Positions 62,041 through 64,000 of a stretch of 64,000 nt of DNA are shown here, piece by piece. The DNA comes from Catonia carolina (Eukaryota > Arthropoda > Insecta > Hemiptera > Achilidae): positions 61,031,553 to 61,095,552 of the forward strand of contig JAQMRL010000001.1 in the NCBI GenBank assembly GCA_035578175.1, given 5' to 3'. Under the pieces are notes generated by a model. The model was not told where the DNA came from and did no database searches. It saw nothing but the letters and a program-made list of their open reading frames with translations. The translations under genes and the position numbers were made by a program. Position 1 is the stretch's first letter. Each line of letters opens with the position of its first letter.

Positions 62041-62109
62041 AATCGAATGCACTAATTTTTTTTCAAATTTTTGTATGGGTGGGGCCAACTTCACAGACGT
62101 CCAGTTGCG

Positions 62110-63275
62110 TTAAGTTGCCAATAAAGAAACTGTGTTTGTGAACAGTATGTTATTTTCACGATTCCCAACTTATCACATAACATAATACACAAATGATTCA
62201 GATGCATGTCGATTGTGTATAACGGTTAAGATTAGAATTTTGCCACAACAACATTTACGATTGTTATTAATCCACCGCAATATACACTATTTACTTTTTT
62301 AATAGTAGTATTTTTGTTTTAAATACGTAGGTAATTTTAATAAGTATTTCCACATTCTCTTCGTGAAGTATTTACAATGATATTAAAATTATTCAGTTTT
62401 TGTGTTGGCACAATTGTGTAATGACATCACTTGTTGCTGCATGTTGAATGGTGTGTTGATTTTCATCTGTGTAGCCTTGTCATTGAATTATAGAACAGAA
62501 AAATTAAATTATTATCAACAACTTCTAGTTTTCAGTTTATAAATTATTTCCTAGTTTATGCTATTTTGTATTTTCTTTCATAATATTGTATTTTAATATT
62601 TAGTGCAGTGACCGTGTTTTGTTAAAATATTTATATAGTTTAAATTAGTTTTGTTTTTAATTGTCTAATATTACAGTACTTTCAGTTTTAATTAGTTTGT
62701 TGTACCAAAAACGTCATACATTCGCACAATATGTTTTACTAAATGTCCAATTTTGGAACCCACTTGTGGCAGAATATCGTATCCCTACACAAAGTGTTCC
62801 ATTATTTTGTGAAAGTGTTCTTTATTTTCTATAACTGTAATTTGTAGTTTTGTATAACTTGTTCTTTATTTGTATCATTTTGTGTAATGTTCTTTAGACA
62901 AAAAAGATTACTTTCGCTTGTCACGTCGATAAAAGTAATACTTTGTAAAAACTGAAAATAACCTTGCGGCAGAATACTGAAATGCCACACTAAGGATTTT
63001 CCATTTTGTTGTATAATTTTAGTTTGTAATTTTTTTAATTTTGTATAATTTGTTTGTTCTTTTGTATAATTATGTAGATGTTCTTTATTTTTCTAAGTGT
63101 GTAAGTGTAGTGTTGATATATTTTTAGTGTAGCGATCACTATGAAAGCACTCACCTATTTAAAAATAAAAAAGCAGTATTGAGGGGATAACATAAATCTT
63201 TATTATATTTAATAATTCTATTGTGAGAAGTATAGAAGAATACTTGTCATGTTTTCTCTGATTATTTGGTTTTTT
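62110..63275. other. Flanking DNA, partly duplicated, no gene
   Basis: 62760-62830 and 62960-63030 share GCGGCAGAATA-like and CCATTTTGT-GTATAA-like blocks, suggesting an old tandem duplication of about 210 bases. No coding. Confidence 0.4.
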
Positions 63276-63278
63276 TAA

Positions 63279-63746
63279 GGGCACATGTAACCAGTAAAGT
63301 TTTTAAAATATCAATTTTCAGTTTTTTCGTGCCAACCAATTATTTGACGTTTTCTGAACAATTTAAGACCGAAACGTTGTGTGTACACTTTATAGTAATT
63401 TTTATAATTTAAAATTTTGCATTTGTGAAAGTTTTTGTTGAATTTATTAATCAATATTCCTTTATTCTGCAATTGTATAGCCTATCTTAAATAATCTATA
63501 AACTCTATATATAAATTCTATTCACTAAGTTAAATAATATTTATTCAATTTTTACTAGACATTTTGGCAACCAAATTTTTAAAAAATTAATAAAACAATA
63601 AAACTATATAATTCTAGTCATAAAGTAAGAGCACAGACTGGGTGACATACTGGTAAAATTTCAGCCATGTATCTATAATAGTTGCTGTGATAATGGGTCA
63701 AAAATCATGAAATTTAAATTGGCAAGGTAGGTGGTTACACATGCCC
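63279..63746. mobile_element. 468-bp MITE with TTAA duplication
   Basis: TTAA lies at 63275-63278 and 63747-63750. Inverted ends are GGGCACATGTAACCA and GGGCATGTGTAACCA. The TTAA target is characteristic of piggyBac-like transposases, so it is probably mobilised in trans by one. It has no coding capacity. Confidence 0.85.
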
Positions 63747-63803
63747 TTAAGTTGTATAAACAAATTTAATTATACTGCATGGAATTGTAATAAAGAATTT
63801 TTT

Positions 63804-63934
63804 ACTTTCTCTTGCCTATATGAATATATAGGAAGGAAAGTATTGTTTTCATGTCGATTTTTCGAAATCGAGTTTTCACCGGATCTATACGTTTTCAGAC
63901 CCCCTGAACCCAAAAAACATGTTTTTAGCGATTG

Positions 63935-63985
<51 letters not shown>

Positions 63986-64000
63986 TGTGTGTCAGTGTGT
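63804..64000 (+). repeat. Third copy of the 22.2-23.1 kb element, cut by the window end
   Basis: It opens with the terminal ACTTTCTCTTGCC, contains CAGACCCCCTGAACCCAAAA and ends in a long (GT)n tract (63938-63993). In this copy the outer end is intact, in the same orientation as the inner end of the copy at 54069. Confidence 0.9.

Larger units (their letters stand above)
54882..62100. mobile_element. Foldback/MULE-like element, 7.2 kb, 9-bp target duplication
   Basis: Both ends read ACGTCTGTGAAGTTGGCCCC inwards, and an exact CCAGTTGCG lies outside at 54873-54881 and 62101-62109. The arms are long inverted repeats. After a unique ~60-base cap they consist of tandem units of about 145 bases. 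Between the arms no coding belonging to the element itself was found. Inside are a Harbinger element (56623-59414) and a second inverted-repeat element (about 60320-61421). Subtracting these leaves about 3.3 kb. Nine-base duplications and repeat-built TIRs are typical of Foldback and Mutator-related elements; the superfamily is inferred. Confidence 0.9.

Overview
This is AT-rich (roughly two thirds A+T by eye) eukaryotic DNA. Genes are split by long GT-AG introns. The sequence is full of DNA transposons, non-LTR retrotransposon fragments and tRNA-derived SINEs. The transposon types (Tigger/pogo, DD41D mariner, PIF/Harbinger, RTE-like LINEs, Helitron-like N-termini) and an insect-style bubblegum acyl-CoA synthetase point to an arthropod, most likely an insect. 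A hemipteran is a guess, not a conclusion.

One host gene runs through most of the window on the + strand: a long-chain acyl-CoA synthetase of the bubblegum (ACSBG) family. I could place twelve consecutive coding exons between 1784 and 49061. All have compatible splice phases and no internal stops, and together they encode about 571 residues. The 5' end (before 1784) and the last roughly 30 residues (after 49061) were not found. The protein is divergent: its AMP-binding P-loop reads TSGTESEPKA rather than the usual TSGTTGxPKG, while the YGMSE, TGD and GRIK motifs are kept.

Everything else sits in introns or downstream of the gene. Intron 1 (1919-7442) holds a decayed RTE-like LINE and a rearranged second LINE. 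Intron 2 holds a Helitron-like N-terminal remnant, another LINE tail and a SINE. Intron 4 (13956-20091) holds a Tigger element whose 540-codon transposase is uninterrupted. Intron 5 holds an IS630/Tc1-like transposase remnant and a 0.9 kb TIR element. Intron 6 holds an internally deleted TA-target element. Intron 7 holds a 0.5 kb fold-back, a 95-bp tandem array, a SINE with a 13-bp target duplication and a DD41D mariner with 32-bp TIRs. The later introns hold internally deleted transposase copies, a MITE and a GC-rich island.

Downstream of the gene (49.1-64 kb) the outstanding structure is a 7.2 kb fold-back element (54882-62100). It is bounded by an exact 9-bp target duplication. Its long inverted repeats are built of GTTCCG-rich tandem units of about 145 bp. 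It contains two further insertions: a near-complete PIF/Harbinger element with both its nuclease and MADF genes (56623-59414, TAA duplication), and a second inverted-repeat element (about 60320-61421). A 468-bp TTAA-flanked MITE lies near the right end.

All assignments come from reading the sequence and from memory of family motifs; no database search was run.
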